Shown one piece after another: positions 33,201 through 44,963 of a stretch of DNA of 64,000 nt; position 1 is the stretch's first letter, and the number at the start of each line of letters is the position of its first letter. The notes under the pieces were generated by a model. That model was not told the origin of the DNA. It saw only the letters and a list, made by a program, of their open reading frames with translations, and ran no database searches. This stretch comes from Halichondria panicea (Eukaryota > Porifera > Demospongiae > Suberitida > Halichondriidae). The DNA lies in the NCBI RefSeq assembly GCF_963675165.1, contig NC_087377.1:9689122-9753121 (forward strand), given 5' to 3'. The translations under genes were made by a program, and so were the position numbers.

Positions 33201-33615
33201 AAGCCTTTTATGGATAAATTGATAACACTATAGCTATAGTTCTGGTAAGTTCTTATGCAGTTCGCGATACATCTGTTACAGGGACTGAATTTGATGACCG
33301 AAGTGGTTTTCTGTGAAGTACATGAGTTAGGTGATACAAAGTAGGTAGATCTAGGTAGTGGGAAGATCGAGCATTCCAAAGCCTTACTATATGGTTGAAA
33401 CAGAAGTGACGGGTGGTATTGTAGTGCAATACATTGTGTACAAGTTTGTTAAGTTATCGAACAAGTTTTTCTACTTGAAGCATTATTGGTGACAAACTTG
33501 ATGTGCTTGGTTATGTCAAAGTTGTCAGCTGACTGTTGTATATCACAAAGAACATGTAATTCGAGCCAGTATACATTACGTATCGGATTGTTCACCCGCT
33601 ATTAGGGAATATGCA

Positions 33616-33659
<44 letters not shown>

Positions 33660-33824
33660 TACTGATGAAACGTTGTTGCAATAGTAATGCAACTCAGTTT
33701 GAGCACATGATAAGTCTATCTTTGTAGTTCATATCCCAGTTTTGTAGTATATATTTGGTGGCTTTACGTTGGGTTTTTTCGAGGCGAGTTATATGTCTTG
33801 CGTTGTAGCAAGGGCATATGAATA
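33201..33824. other. Non-coding spacer
   Basis: No gene or repeat recognised. Confidence 0.35.
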
Positions 33825-34735
33825 TGTATTAGTTAATGTACAGTGTAGAGGGGTTTATGACAGGGGAGGTGTGGTTTATATTCATACGCCCTCCTTCCAC
33901 TTACTGTGCAGCAACCAGCCAGAAGAAACAACACAGCTAGCTCTAGACGGTGTCTAGACCAGCTCTCTTCAGCTATGCCAGGCTAGTAGGCAAGCAAAGG
34001 TAAGCTTAAATAGCCACTCCTTTATTATTATTAAACTGGCTTTTTTTTTCATTGAATACAGAAGCTGAACAGGCCTAGTGCAGTGCGTGCAGTACTAGTG
34101 CTAGTGAGCAAGTCTGCCTGAGCCACCTAGTCTCCCGGATTGTCTCTAAAGCAACTCCTTCTGCAAGCACACAGCAGAATTTTTGATAAACTAGTCTTAC
34201 AGACTACACCCGACTCTATGTGTTTCATTTATGACATTTTGTTTCTCTTGCAAGACATTTCATTCATCTTCATTCATCGAAAACACCATTATTTTAATTT
34301 TAGTTGCATATGCTTGAGGTGCCAATTTATGAGCCATATTTTCCCTTGTAGCCCTGAGGTGCCAATTTATGACAGTTAAACCCCACTAGACTACATGGCA
34401 AAAGTGTAGTAGGTGGGAAATATGTATTAGTTAATGTATTAGTGTCATAAACCCCGAGGCACTGTGCATTAATTGATATATGTCCCATCTGATTGGCTGA
34501 CTGGTTGCTATGCATCAAGCTGCATGACTACCACATAGCAACACTATTCAAACAAGAAGACAACTATAGGAAAAGATAGCTCGTTCACACCAGGGCTGCT
34601 GTCCACACTCAAATCCTTGCGCAGCCTGGACAGAATATGAGCAGCCAGCCCCTCCCTCAAAGCGAACGGTACAGAGCCACTCCCCCTCTCTGTTCAATTA
34701 GTCAGCCCCTCCCTCCACTTACCATAAGTGTGCAG
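33825..34735. repeat. Interspersed repeat family E, copy 1
   Basis: Aligns with 40017-40371 plus 44964-45545 and with 45690-46145. Starts with a half hairpin GTATTAGTTAATGTACAGTG, later inverted as CACTGTGCATTAATTGATA. Contains a conserved intron-like segment (AAAG|GTAAGCTTAAA...AATACAG|AAGCTGAACAG, about 34000-34062). Ends near CCCCTCCCTCCACTTACC. No protein seen. Confidence 0.75.
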
Positions 34736-35200
34736 GATTGGTTATTTATGCATGTTATATTGACAATAGCATGACATTATATGTATAAAACATGCCCACA
34801 TTATATATGTAACATATAATGTTGATATAAAAATGTATAATGTGCATAATGTCAAGTTCATACAAATGATGTAATAATTATGATATTATGCATTTTATAC
34901 TTGATGTATAATTGTTATATGCATATTGTGCATAATGTCACATTTTAGTAAGTGGTGTATAATTATTATGCATAATAATATTATGCATAACGTCAAATTT
35001 TATATTTGATGTATAATTGAGCTGCATAATGTGCATAATGTCAAATAATTTTTTTAATTGTGTATAATATGCATAATATGCATAATGTCAAATTTGTGAG
35101 ATCCCAGTTGGGATGTGTTGGTGTTACGGATATAGAATTTGGCTACAGGTACACTTAATTGTGTATGTATATTACGCGTATAATGTGCATAATGTCAGGA
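34736..35200. repeat. AT-rich minisatellite, TGCATAATGTCAAAT units
   Basis: About seven irregular units of 50-70 bp containing ATAATGTGCATAATGTCA and TTGATGTATAATT. Confidence 0.75.
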
Positions 35201-35428
35201 TTATATGGGTGGTTATAGGGGTATATAAGAGGTTAGGTAACGGTATGCATGGGTAAGGGTTATTTATACTCTATTCATATTTTATGAATATAGTTAATTT
35301 AATCGTATGTTCGTTTATTATGTTCTAGAATATAGTATTTTAGAATTAGTTTTGTATATAAGTAAGTATTTTACTTACTTTATTCACTTATTATTGGATA
35401 TTCTATAACAAATTATTTCAGTTATAGT

Positions 35429-35972
35429 TAAACAAGTGCAAAAAACATTTTGTGAAAAAATGGGAAAGAGTAGGGTTGGAAGAGCATGTGCACTAAAATA
35501 ACAAAAAGTTCGAAAACAAGATTGTGGGTTGGTATAGTCTTGCATGCTCCAACTAGTTGGGGGTGGGGCACGATCTTTAACAGTTGGGTCCAGCACTACT
35601 TCTCGTTACACCTTTCTTTATTTGAGACGCTCGATCACCTATTTTACCATCAACTTGTATGTGTTTCTACATAATGACGTTTTGAATGAGGCTTTTTCAA
35701 ATTAACGTTTCTTTTTGTTACAGCACCGAAACACTAGGTGTAAAATTAATATTAAATTTGAGACTCTACAGATGAGCCCTGCCCACCCAAAACTCGAAGT
35801 AGTGCTGGACCCAACTGTTAAAGATCGTGCCCCATGCACCCTCAACTAGTTGGAGCATGCAAGACTATACCAACCCACAATCTTGTTTTCGAACTTTTTG
35901 TTATTTCAGTGCACATGCTCTTCCAACCCTACTCTTTCCCATTTTTTCACAAAATGTTTTTTGCACTTGTTT
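35429..35972. mobile_element. 544-bp foldback element with about 170-bp arms
   Basis: Left arm AAACAAGTGCAAAAAACATT through GGTCCAGCACTACTTC is nearly perfectly complementary to the right arm ending GCACTTGTTT; loop about 190 bp. No clear target duplication and no coding. Confidence 0.85.
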
Positions 35973-36306
35973 GTAAAATTTTTTCACTGCATGCATGTGT
36001 TATTTTATAAATAGTCCTGGGAAACCACGTACGTAATTACGTTTTGTTGTTAATTATGTTTTGTTGTGTCTATTCTAATGGGCGTTCCTTTTAGGGTTAC
36101 CCATCTTGTTCACATCCTTTTGAGCGGCTCATCCAACATGCAACCCTACTTCTCACCATTATTTTTTTCACAAATGTTTTTTTACACTTGTTTGTATCTA
36201 CACTTTTTTCTTCACAGGTACCATTTATCTATGGTGCTAGCTAGATCAAATATCTTCAGAAGGTGGCAATCCACCTTTACTATGATAAAAAGAGCTAGAT
36301 CTAGCT

Positions 36307-36771
36307 TAGTCTCATGAATCAGCCGCCGTTCTTTTGGAACCGTCTGAGCACTCTTGTCATAAAGTCATTTCAAAATGGAATGTTGATTGCTCACAAAACC
36401 AATGGAATGTAATTAAATCGTGATCTTACGCCCACACATATTTCCTAATTGTTATACAAATCGCCAAGCGAAGGCATCTCTCTCCACTTGTGTTTTGCTG
36501 TGGTGCTAATCTGTGCCCAAGGACCCCTGCTTGCCTTGCTTATGCTTCGTAGCAGCTTCTATGTATGAAGTATTTACCATGCGTAATGCATGCGTAATGA
36601 TTATCCAAATGCGTTGAGCAAAGTGCAGTTCTTTGCTGCCTCCAAGTTCATCACCTGACTGGACTTCTGCAATTTGATTGGTCAAGACGGAATTCCGTCT
36701 TGGCACATAAAACGATGACAAGAGTGCTCAGACGGTGGTTCCAAAAGAACGGCGGCTGATTCATGAGACTA
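36307..36771. mobile_element. 465-bp TAGTCTCATG..CATGAGACTA element, perfect 9-bp duplication
   Basis: Arms of about 55 bp. GATCTAGCT is repeated at 36298-36306 and 36772-36780. GCAATTTGATTGG followed by a perfect 20-bp palindrome (36683-36702, centre GGAATTCC) lies 69 bp from the right end. No coding capacity. Confidence 0.9.
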
Positions 36772-36780
36772 GATCTAGCT

Positions 36781-37440
36781 AACTGTACTGAATTTTTATT
36801 TGCACTGTTGCAGTTTGTGTCTGTTATGATAATTTTCATGAAGTTTTTTGGTCTTATGCATGCAATAATTTATTATCACAAGCTAGCTCAGAGCAGGCGC
36901 GCTCAGAATGCAATGAAGAGCTTTACTTGCGAGCATTAACTGGAGCGGTAAGAATCGACAGTGCAAAACACTACTGTTGCTATAGACCTCAAGGGTTGCT
37001 AAGATAAGAGGGGTGTGGCCATGCTGTCTGCTATGTCTGAGCATGCTCAGTAGGAAAACAATGGCGAACTGACCTCTGCACCTAATAAAGAAGCCATATC
37101 ATACACCCTAGCAAATTTAACTTCGAAGGAAAGCGATTAGTTCGGGACGTACCCAAGGCGACAGAGGACACTAATATGTGTCTAGTTTGTGCTGTGGAGC
37201 TACAGTTCTCTAGATTATCTCGCGGAAGAACGTGAGGAGAAGAATGACAAAAAGTTGTTGTTTTTTTACTTTTGCTGTTTTTATAACTTTTTCATACAAT
37301 GTTCAATTCAGTTCATATTTCACACAAATGTCACAAATGATATTGGCAACAGATATATAAACTCAAAATAACTTTGTCTTGCTTCTTGGGTGACATCCAG
37401 AGGGGGCCTTTTTGTTGTTTTCGACCCAACCCTACTATTA
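36781..37440. other. Non-coding spacer with short similarity to 26690-26860
   Basis: About 37290-37420 resembles about 26690-26860 (TTCAGTTCATA.TTCACA, GGCAACAGATATATAAACT, CTTGGGTGA), so a dispersed repeat is present. No gene. Confidence 0.5.
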
Positions 37441-37494
37441 GCACTACCGTGCTAATGATTATATGTGTTATATAGGGTATAACGTTAGTGCATG

Positions 37495-37876
37495 TTAGCA
37501 TAAGGGGTTAGGGGATATAGGGTTATGGTTAGGGGATATAGGGTTATAGGGTAAGGTTAGGGTTAAAGGTAACAGGTTAGGGGGTCATGCAGGGTCGGGG
37601 TAAGAGGTTAGAGTTAGGGTAAAGGGGGTAGTTAGGGTATATAGGGTTAGAGTTAGGGTAAAGGGGTTAGGTGGGTAAGGTGATGGGGTCAGGATTAAGG
37701 TAAAGGGTTATAGGGTTAGGGTAAGATGTTAGGGTATATAAGGGGTTAGAGTTATAGGGTAAAGGGGTTAGGTGTTAGGTTATAATAGGGTTATAGGGGT
37801 AAGAGGTTAGAGTTAGGGTAAAGGGGTTAGGGTTATAGGGGTAAGGTTGGGGTTAGGGTTAGGGTAAGGGATTAAT
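37495..37876. repeat. Degenerate telomere-like (GGGTTA)n block
   Basis: Dense GGGTTAG, GGGTTATAGGGT and GGTTAGGGTAA phrases on the plus strand over about 380 bp, interspersed with AAAGGGG and GATATA. TTAGGG is the usual animal telomere repeat; here it is too irregular to be a working telomere. Confidence 0.8.
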
Positions 37877-38765
37877 AGGTGTTATGCACATTACACTGGC
37901 ACATGCAGTTGTGCATATAAGTATGACATTATACACATTGACTTTATAATGTATATAATAATTATAATTATGTCTAACATGTATATAACACTGTGTATAA
38001 CATGTGTATAACGTGGTATAATTATGCATGTTATGCACATTATACTGATATTTTGAGTCACAGTTGTGCGGAAGTGTGACATTATACAAGTTGACGTTAT
38101 ACTGTATAATGTCTAACATGTATATAACACTGTGTATAACATGTGTATAACGTGGTATAATTATGCATGTTATGCACATTATACTACTATTTGAGTGTAC
38201 AGTTGTGCGGAAGTGTGACATTATATACATGTTGACTTTATACTGTATAATGTCTAACATGTATATAATACTGTGTATAAAATGCTTATAACATGGTATA
38301 ATTATGCATGTTATGCACATTATACTATACTATTTTGAGTGTACAGTTGTGCGGAAGTGTGACATTATACTGTATAATGTCTAACATGTATATAACAGTG
38401 TATATAACATGCGTATAATGTGGTATAATTATGCATGTTATGCACATTATACTACTATTTTGAGTGTACAGTTGTGCGGAAGTGTGACATTATACAAGTT
38501 GACGTTATACTGTATAATGTCTAACATGTATATAATACTGTGTATACATGCGTATAATGTGGTATAATTATGCATGTTATGCACATTATGCATAATTATT
38601 ATACTGGTATTTTGAGTGTACAGTTGTGCATAAGTGTGATATTATATATTATGTTGATCGTATACTGTTTAATGTATAATGTCTAACATGTGTATAACAC
38701 TGTGTATAGCATGTGTATAACGTGGTATAATTATGCATGTTATGCACATTATACTGGTATTGAAT
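37877..38765. repeat. AT-rich satellite, about 130-150 bp units
   Basis: Six to seven units with ATGCATGTTATGCACATTAT (about 38025, 38165, 38305, 38432, 38572, 38726), CAGTTGTGCGGAAGTGTGAC and TAATGTCTAACATGTATATA. The 153-codon minus frame over it is repeat-derived. Confidence 0.9.
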
Positions 38766-38824
38766 GAATGCTGACTATCAAAACAATGACATCATAACTG
38801 AAATAGTAGACAATACATAATAGT

Positions 38825-38957
38825 TAGATACTGTTTAGGAGGTATCTATGGGAATTATAAGCCCAAAGGCCTGCTGTAGTATCCCGAGCGAAGCGAGGGT
38901 ACTACGAGTGCCTGCGGGCTTATAATTCCCATAGATACCGACTAAACAGTATCTAAC
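38825..38957. repeat. Foldback hairpin upstream of the Crypton-like remnant
   Basis: TTAGATACTGTTTAG..GGTATCTATGGGAATTATA is complementary to 38917-38957, around a GC-rich loop containing a smaller palindrome (CGAGCGAAGCGAGGGTACTACGAG region). Confidence 0.8.
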
Positions 38958-38974
38958 GAGTTTAGTTGCTAGGT

Positions 38975-39756
38975 TCATTTCTAAAACTAACCGAAAGAAT
39001 GGACACGGACGAAGACCTAGGCCTAGCGCCTAGACAAGCTCTTTTCTGAAGAAGTACTTGGCATAATAATGACCGAGCCCATAGACCCCGCCCTCTAAAT
39101 GTGGAGGCGGAGCTGGCTACTCTTTCTACAGAACAAAGAAAGGAGGAGGAGCTGGACAAGCCAACAGAACCTGCACAATCTTCTCTACCTAACTCAAAGC
39201 GAATGAAGCAAAGTGTCTGCAGGCCTCTATTATCACGGCAGGTGCAGTGTACAGTTTGGATAGTGATATCTGCATAAGGTGAATAATTAGAATGGAAATC
39301 CCGGGATTGACCTGTTCGATGTTCTTCATGTTCAAGGATGCTTGTTTTGCTGACTTTCGAGTGTGCCTAGACTCCGAAATGAAGCGCTTGCAGAGAGCTG
39401 GATTAGGGTCACAAAAGAAGGCTGAACCTCTAATACATACTCCGTGCAACTGCTGCTACTAGACTCTACAACGCTGGAGTGGACGAACAAATGATAATGG
39501 AAACAACTGGACACCGAAGCTTGGAAGGAGTTCGCAGCTACAAGAGAACTTCTGAGTGTCAAAAGAAGTCAGTTTCAGACATCCTCAACGTAAAGCCAAT
39601 TAACATACTGGCACACACTGATCACTCACAGATGGCAGTGCAACAAAACTCACAAACCAACTGCTGTCAATTTATGCCTCCAAACTTTAACTTTAGTGCC
39701 TGCAACGTTATACCATCAATCTCTCTATATGCCTACATCCAACAACCAACGTATTA
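38975..39756 (+). pseudogene. Crypton-type tyrosine recombinase remnant
   Basis: The C-terminal frame (about 39470-39757) has GVDEQMIMETTGHRSLEGVR followed by SYKRTS: the HR box and probable catalytic tyrosine of tyrosine recombinases as found in Crypton elements and in domesticated animal relatives. Upstream, at about 39325-39435, a separate frame gives LDSEMKRLQRAGLGSQKKAEPL, which looks like the middle of the same protein. Between them the catalytic core is deleted, and the N-terminal part (from an ATG at 39000) is interrupted by stops. It is therefore a dead, internally deleted copy. Cryptons integrate by recombination and have no inverted repeats, so borders are not visible. Confidence 0.65.
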
Positions 39757-40016
39757 ACAGCGACTGAACATTATAATTTTTTGTCATTACCAAAACAAAA
39801 CAGTTACTTCTCATTGTTTTTTATAATACAATATACAAAAAACATGTTTGAAAAACACAAAAAAATAAGTAATGAATGGTTGTTGTGAACATGAAAATTA
39901 CAGGTTTATATGAGAATTTACAGGTTAATATGGGAAATATAAACCCTGTACTGACCAATCAGATTGCTGGATTCTGGGCTACTAGTAACTAAAAGAAACT
40001 AAGTCATAATTATTAT

Positions 40017-40367
40017 GTATTAGTTAATGTACAGTGTAGAGGGGTTTATGACAGTAAACCTCCTGACTACGAGGGCGTAGGCCTGAGGGAGAGGTGTGGT
40101 TTACTGTCATAAACCCCGAGGCACTGTGCATTAACTGATATATGTCTCATCTGATTGGCTGACTGGTTGCTATGCATCCAGCTATATAAGCTTGCATGGC
40201 TACCACATAGTAACACTATTCAAACAAGAAGACAACTAGGAAAAAGAGAGCTCGTCCACACCACGTACTATGCAGGGCTCCAGTCCACACAGTCACTCAA
40301 AGCCTTGCGATAGAATAATATTATGAGCAGCCGCGGCCAGCCCCTCCCTCCAAGCGACCGGTGTCAT
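40017..40367. repeat. Interspersed repeat family E, copy 2 (left part)
   Basis: Starts GTATTAGTTAATGTACAGTG; a hairpin unit at 40017-40142 (arms of about 35 bp including GGGGTTTATGACAGTAAACC) is more complete than in copy 1. Continues to CCCCTCCCTCCAAGCGA where the Ginger-type insertions interrupt it; the rest is at 44964-45545. Confidence 0.75.
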
Positions 40368-40371
40368 AAAA

Positions 40372-41720
40372 TTTTAGGCCCCCCATGAGATTGGGCCCCC
40401 CCGGGCCTAGAATTTTAACATTTTAGGCCCCCTCTTAAAATTTTAGGCCCCCCATTAACAGCGTAACAGCGGTAACATTATGTGACAGTGCATTCTCAAA
40501 ATACACCAATACAGTCTTCTATGGTCTTCACAGTCTATGCATGCAGTGCCAGTTACTGAATATTCAGCTCTCCTCACACACACACATTTCATGCATGTAC
40601 AGTAGTACCACTAGTCTCACAGCCATCACACTGCACCATGTCATATGCAGCACGAAGCACATAGGTGCCAACTGTCCCGAATTGGTCAGGACTGTCCAAG
40701 ATTACCCTTGTCCCGAAAGGAAACTGCTATTTACCTCAGATATCCCGGATTTTAAGGTTGCTGCTTCTGAGCTGGGTTACTAAGCTCCAAAAGGCTTATC
40801 AAGCCTGACACTACTGCATGCTATAATCTTCAAACAATGAACAAAAACAGCTTTACACAAGAAACTTAGTTTATATAGCAAGGGCATATGAGAGAAGCGC
40901 CCTTGTAATAAGTGGGCGGGCTCACTTGTTTGCATGTACATGTACTGTGATTCCACTATAGATACAACAGTTTCTCTCTTGACTTTTATATCTATGATTC
41001 CACATTACTTGAAAGCTGACCCAGTGATGCTATTGGAGCATCCCCACAACAATTTACATTTTCTATGTAGGAAAACATGGAGGAAGATATGTATTGTTGT
41101 CTTTGCACTGAAAATTGTGTGCTTTATACTTTATAATTATTGTGAATTCACAAAATTTTGCCTCCTTTGGCGACCAGCCGCTTGGGGATAATGCCGCCAT
41201 GTTTTGTCTTGAAATTTGGCTGAGAAAGTAAGCACAAAAAAGTTGCAAATATGGCGATAGCTATGCACAACATCGATTGTCTTACAGGCAGATCCAACAT
41301 TGCAGAGCTGCATCAAAGCTCTTATAGGTATGAGTAACTCGAGGCTAGAGTAACTTGAAAGATAAATCTTCCTTCACTTTGAATTCCATGATAGAATAAT
41401 AATGCAAACAATTTTGCTACTTTGATACAGAGTCTTTGCATGCATGCAGTCTCTTTGATGCTTTGTAACTAATAGAGCTAACCTTACCATAATTCTTTGA
41501 CTTCGTTCTATCATAGATAAAGATTTCTGTTCGTTTATCTATGGTTCTATCGTGCAGAAAAGAGGGGGGCCTAATCTCACAGTGGGAGGCCTAGAATTTT
41601 AACAGATTGGACCCCCTGGGGGGCCTAAAATGTTAACATTCTAGGCCCGGGGGGCCCAAAATTTTAAAATTCTAGGCCCGGGGGGGCCTAAACATGGGGG
41701 GGGCCCAAAATTTTATGACA
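40372..41720. mobile_element. 1.35-kb non-autonomous Ginger-like element, CCGG duplication
   Basis: Ends TGTCATAAAATTTTAGGCCC and GGGCCCAAAATTTTATGACA. CCGG stands on both sides (40368-40371, 41721-41724). TG..CA-type ends and a 4-bp duplication agree with Ginger elements. Both subterminal regions consist of repeated TTTTAGGCCCCCC units (four or more on each side), probably transposase binding sites. The interior has only short open frames without motif. Confidence 0.8.
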
Positions 41721-41938
41721 CCGGTGTCATAGGATAGAACCTCCGGGCGACAGTTTCTCCCCCGGAGCCTGCGGTCTTAGGACAATGCCTCCCCCCGCGG
41801 TGGTTTCGTCCTAGGACAGAATCCCCGCCCCCAGGATATATCATCCGGGTACATGTACCCTGTCAAAACCTGTCAAGGCTTTAGTATAATAAGCGTGCGC
41901 GTGCATGCGAAACAGTGTATAGACTGTTAGCAATCAGA

Positions 41939-44642
41939 ATGGCTACTCAACAAGAGTATGAGGACATACTGCTGTACAAGACTGCTGCCAGCAATGCTGG
42001 CCAGAAGAAATACAGAGACGGGCTTTCCACTAATGACAAGAGAAGTATAAGAGACAAAGTTCAAAGATATGCTCTGCAGCAACAATGCTTATACCTGCCT
42101 GAGAAGGACAGCACTGGCATGCATAGAATGAGAAGAGTTGTGGTGAAGCAAGAGGAGAAAAGCAGGATACTAAACATGTGCCACGATGGACTGGATGGGA
42201 TGCATTTTGGGAGAGACAAGACCTATGGAAAGGTATATTTATCATTATAATTATCTTATAAAGTATAATTATATCTGTTTCATGCATGTAGGTTGCTCAG
42301 GATTTCTACTGGAAAGGCCTACATGCTGACGTCATACAGCTCTGCAAGCACTGCGACAAATGCCAACAAACGAATCACCAACTGCAGAAGCCCAGAGCAG
42401 AACTACATCCCATCCCTGTGACAAAGGTCTGGTACAGAGTTGGTATTGACTTGGTAGGACCTCTACCTGAAACAAGCTCTGGAAACAAGTACATTATCAC
42501 GCTCTCAGACTATTTCTCTAAGTGGCCTGAGGCTGCCCCACTCCCATCAAAATCAGCAGAAGGTGTAGCAAAATTTCTGTTTGACACATTTTGCAGGTAT
42601 GGGTGGCCAAAAGTGATTCAATCAGACCAAGGAAGAGAGTTTGTCAACGAAATCAACACCCGAATTTTTCGGTTGACTGACATACAGCACTGCGTATCAA
42701 GTGCTTACCACCCACAAACAAATGGCCTTGATGAACGCTTCAACCAGACTCTAGTGAACACTCTCAAGAAGGTAATCGATTCTAGTACTGATGACTGGGA
42801 TCAGCATCTCTCTGCTGCTCTTTATGCCTATCGCATATCAAAACAGGTGAAATTTTAATTATTATATCATGCATGCATATATTATTTTTTGATTGTAGGC
42901 GTCATCAAAGTACACACCCTTTTTCCTAATGTTCAATCACCACCCGCGGAAAGCTGTTACTTTTGATATGGATCAACGAGATGGTGCTGACGCTATAGAA
43001 GATAGAGGAGATGCTGACCAATTGAGTGGAGAGGAGACTAAAAATGAAGAAGACGGAGAAGACATGGATGGAATTCTCCGAAAATTGATGGAAATTCGTG
43101 ACCGCTGTCACCTCAATTCCAAGGAGAACATTGCTGCTGCACAACAAAAACAGAAGCAGCAGTATGACAACAAGCATAACTCTTTGAAGGTATTATTTTA
43201 TATAGCAAACTTTAGCTTATTTTTTGCCATTTTTGTCGTAGAGTTATCCAGTTGGCAGCAGTGTCATGCTAAAGAATATGGCCAATTCTCATCGAATGGG
43301 AGGGAAAATGGACTGCACCTGGAAAGGTCCATATATTGTCCATAAAATCCTTGACAAGGGTAGATACGAGTTGCAGTCTGGGAGCGGCAAAGTATTGAAA
43401 AAGTGTTACAATGGGGTACTGCTAAAGGAATACTACTCTCCAGGTAAAGTGTGGCTAGCAATAACCTCCTTCTGTCGTGTTCCTTGCTATATAATTATGC
43501 TTAAAACATTTTACAGAAACCAACGATGAAGAAAACACTCTTCCTGGCTCTGAAGACAACCACTTTTCTCCAGTCAAATCACCTCCTAAGAATAAACGAA
43601 TGCCTGACGTACCCTCTCAAAAGTCTGATGTACCCTCTCAAAATCCTGACCTACCCTCTCAAAAGCCTGATGTACCCTCTCAAAAGCCTAACATACCCTC
43701 TCAAAAGCCTGACCTACCCTCTCAAAAGCCTGACCTACCCTCTCAAAAGCAAGATAAGCGTGATAAGCGTCCTCTTGACACAAAAGATCCTTGCAAGTCA
43801 CCTCCTAGGAAGAAACAAAAGAGTCTGGTAATAATATTATATCATAACATGTCTATTTTCTTGGTAGAATAGCTGTGTATAATCTTGTACAATTCTTAGA
43901 CTTCTGTGTATATGATTATAGGGAACGATGTGGCTGTTGCGTGCAGCCCACCAGTTATTATCGATGCAATTCCTTAAGTTTGAAGGCTGCTATAATACTC
44001 TCTTGGCCCAATTAAAGGCATTTCCACCAGTTTCCAATAATCAAGGCCCAGGTAAGACAACGTTTATGTAATTATGATAATTTTACTTGTACACGTGCAG
44101 CTGTGCAAATCTTCTTTGTTGAAGAACGACAGCACTGGATTGCCACTTCTCTGTTTAAGGGTGAACTGTATTTATACGACAGGTGCTTCAATGGAACGCT
44201 TTCCCCAAGTACTGAGCTCCAGATAGCACAAGTGTATAGCCCATTAATTCAATGCAATGGGCTGTTGATTTCTGTGGTGGCTCTCCAGCAGCAAGAGGGT
44301 GCTAACAACTGCGGACTATTTAGCATTGCTGCTGCATATCACGCTGCTATGAACGATAATGTGGATTCTCTAGTGTTTGATGAGGCCAAAATGAGAGCAC
44401 ATCTCATTAAGTGCTTTGAGAAGGGCAAACTCTCACGGTTCCCTCGCACAAAGAAAGCGATGCCCAAAAGACCAACACCACAAACCATTGCCATTACAAT
44501 ATACTGCATGTGCAAGAGACCGGACTCTTTTGAGGATATGGTCATGTGTGACAAATCTAGTGAGTGGTATCACTATCGCTGTGCCAAAATTCGCAAAGAA
44601 CCAGTAGGTAATTGGTTTTGTTCTGGTTGCATCACTTTATGA
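41939..44642 (+). CDS. Ginger-type transposase: integrase, Ulp1-like protease, PHD finger
   Basis: Exons 41939-42232, 42292-42846, 42899-43189, 43242-43443, 43517-43827, 43922-44051, 44101-44642, all GT..AG and in phase, give 774 residues. Residues about 85-125: H2C2 zinc-binding domain (HFGRDKT.. LCKHCDKC). About 150-280: integrase core with D in GIDLVGP, D in QSDQGREF and E in NGLDERFNQ. About 400-445: GPY-like module (WKGPYIVHKI). About 465-530: seven to eight copies of a (D/N)xPSQKP unit encoded by a 21-bp tandem repeat. About 600-700: cysteine-protease region with H in QHWIATSL, D in LYLYDR and C in NNCGLF, as in Ulp1/C48 peptidases. About 730-772: C4HC3 PHD finger (CMCKRP..CDKSSEWYHYRC..WFCSGC). 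This combination is known for Ginger1-type elements. No stop or shift interrupts the exons, so it may be active. The start ATG at 41939 is the first in frame; cut-and-paste integration in the nucleus is the inferred role. Confidence 0.85.
43600..43755 (+). repeat. Tandem 21-bp repeat encoding xPSQKPD
   Basis: Seven to eight units of TACCCTCTCAAAAGCCTGA inside exon 5 of the Ginger gene, between the integrase and the protease. The near-identity of units suggests recent expansion. Confidence 0.85.
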
Positions 44643-44963
44643 TTTGTGCACTTTTGGTTATATTTATTGTACTTCTTTCTCTTGCATTGTTGTATATATT
44701 GAGTATTGAGATCTATAACATAATAGATACAGCATCTATTGCATCTAGTTAGGCTTTGTCTATGGCTGTTTACTTCGTAGCCTAGACTAGTCCTCTCAGA
44801 TTACCTGTGGACTGACTTTCACCTGCACCGCAGAATGGGGGAGCTCTGGTCCTGGGGTAGGAGCTTTTGTCCTAGGACAGAAACTCCGGGGGGAGGAATT
44901 ATCCCAAGGACGGAACCCCCCCTGAGATCCTGTCCTGGGGGAGGCCGTGTCCTGTGACACCAG

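Larger units (their letters stand above)
41725..44959 (+). mobile_element. 3.2-kb Ginger-type DNA transposon, apparently intact
   Basis: Left end TGTCATAGGATAGAACC, right end TGTCCTGTGACA; the inverted repeats are imperfect and include AGGACAGAA..CCCCC phrases. Flanked by CCGG (41721-41724) and CCAG (44960-44963), a 4-bp duplication with one change. Carries one seven-exon gene. Inserted in repeat family E beside the smaller relative. Confidence 0.85.

Noticed and set aside
37495..37876. Chromosome end
   Set aside because: The repeats are too irregular and unique sequence continues for more than 26 kb on each side.
37859..38320. 153-codon minus-strand open frame
   Set aside because: It runs through satellite units and its protein is just the repeat translated.
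43526..43831. Second frame with TYPLKSL repeats
   Set aside because: Shadow of the 21-bp repeat in the Ginger gene; the in-phase exon model uses the other frame.
41725..44959. Gypsy-type retrotransposon (because of the integrase)
   Set aside because: No gag, protease or reverse transcriptase; inverted termini, a 4-bp duplication, introns and Ulp1/PHD domains fit Ginger.
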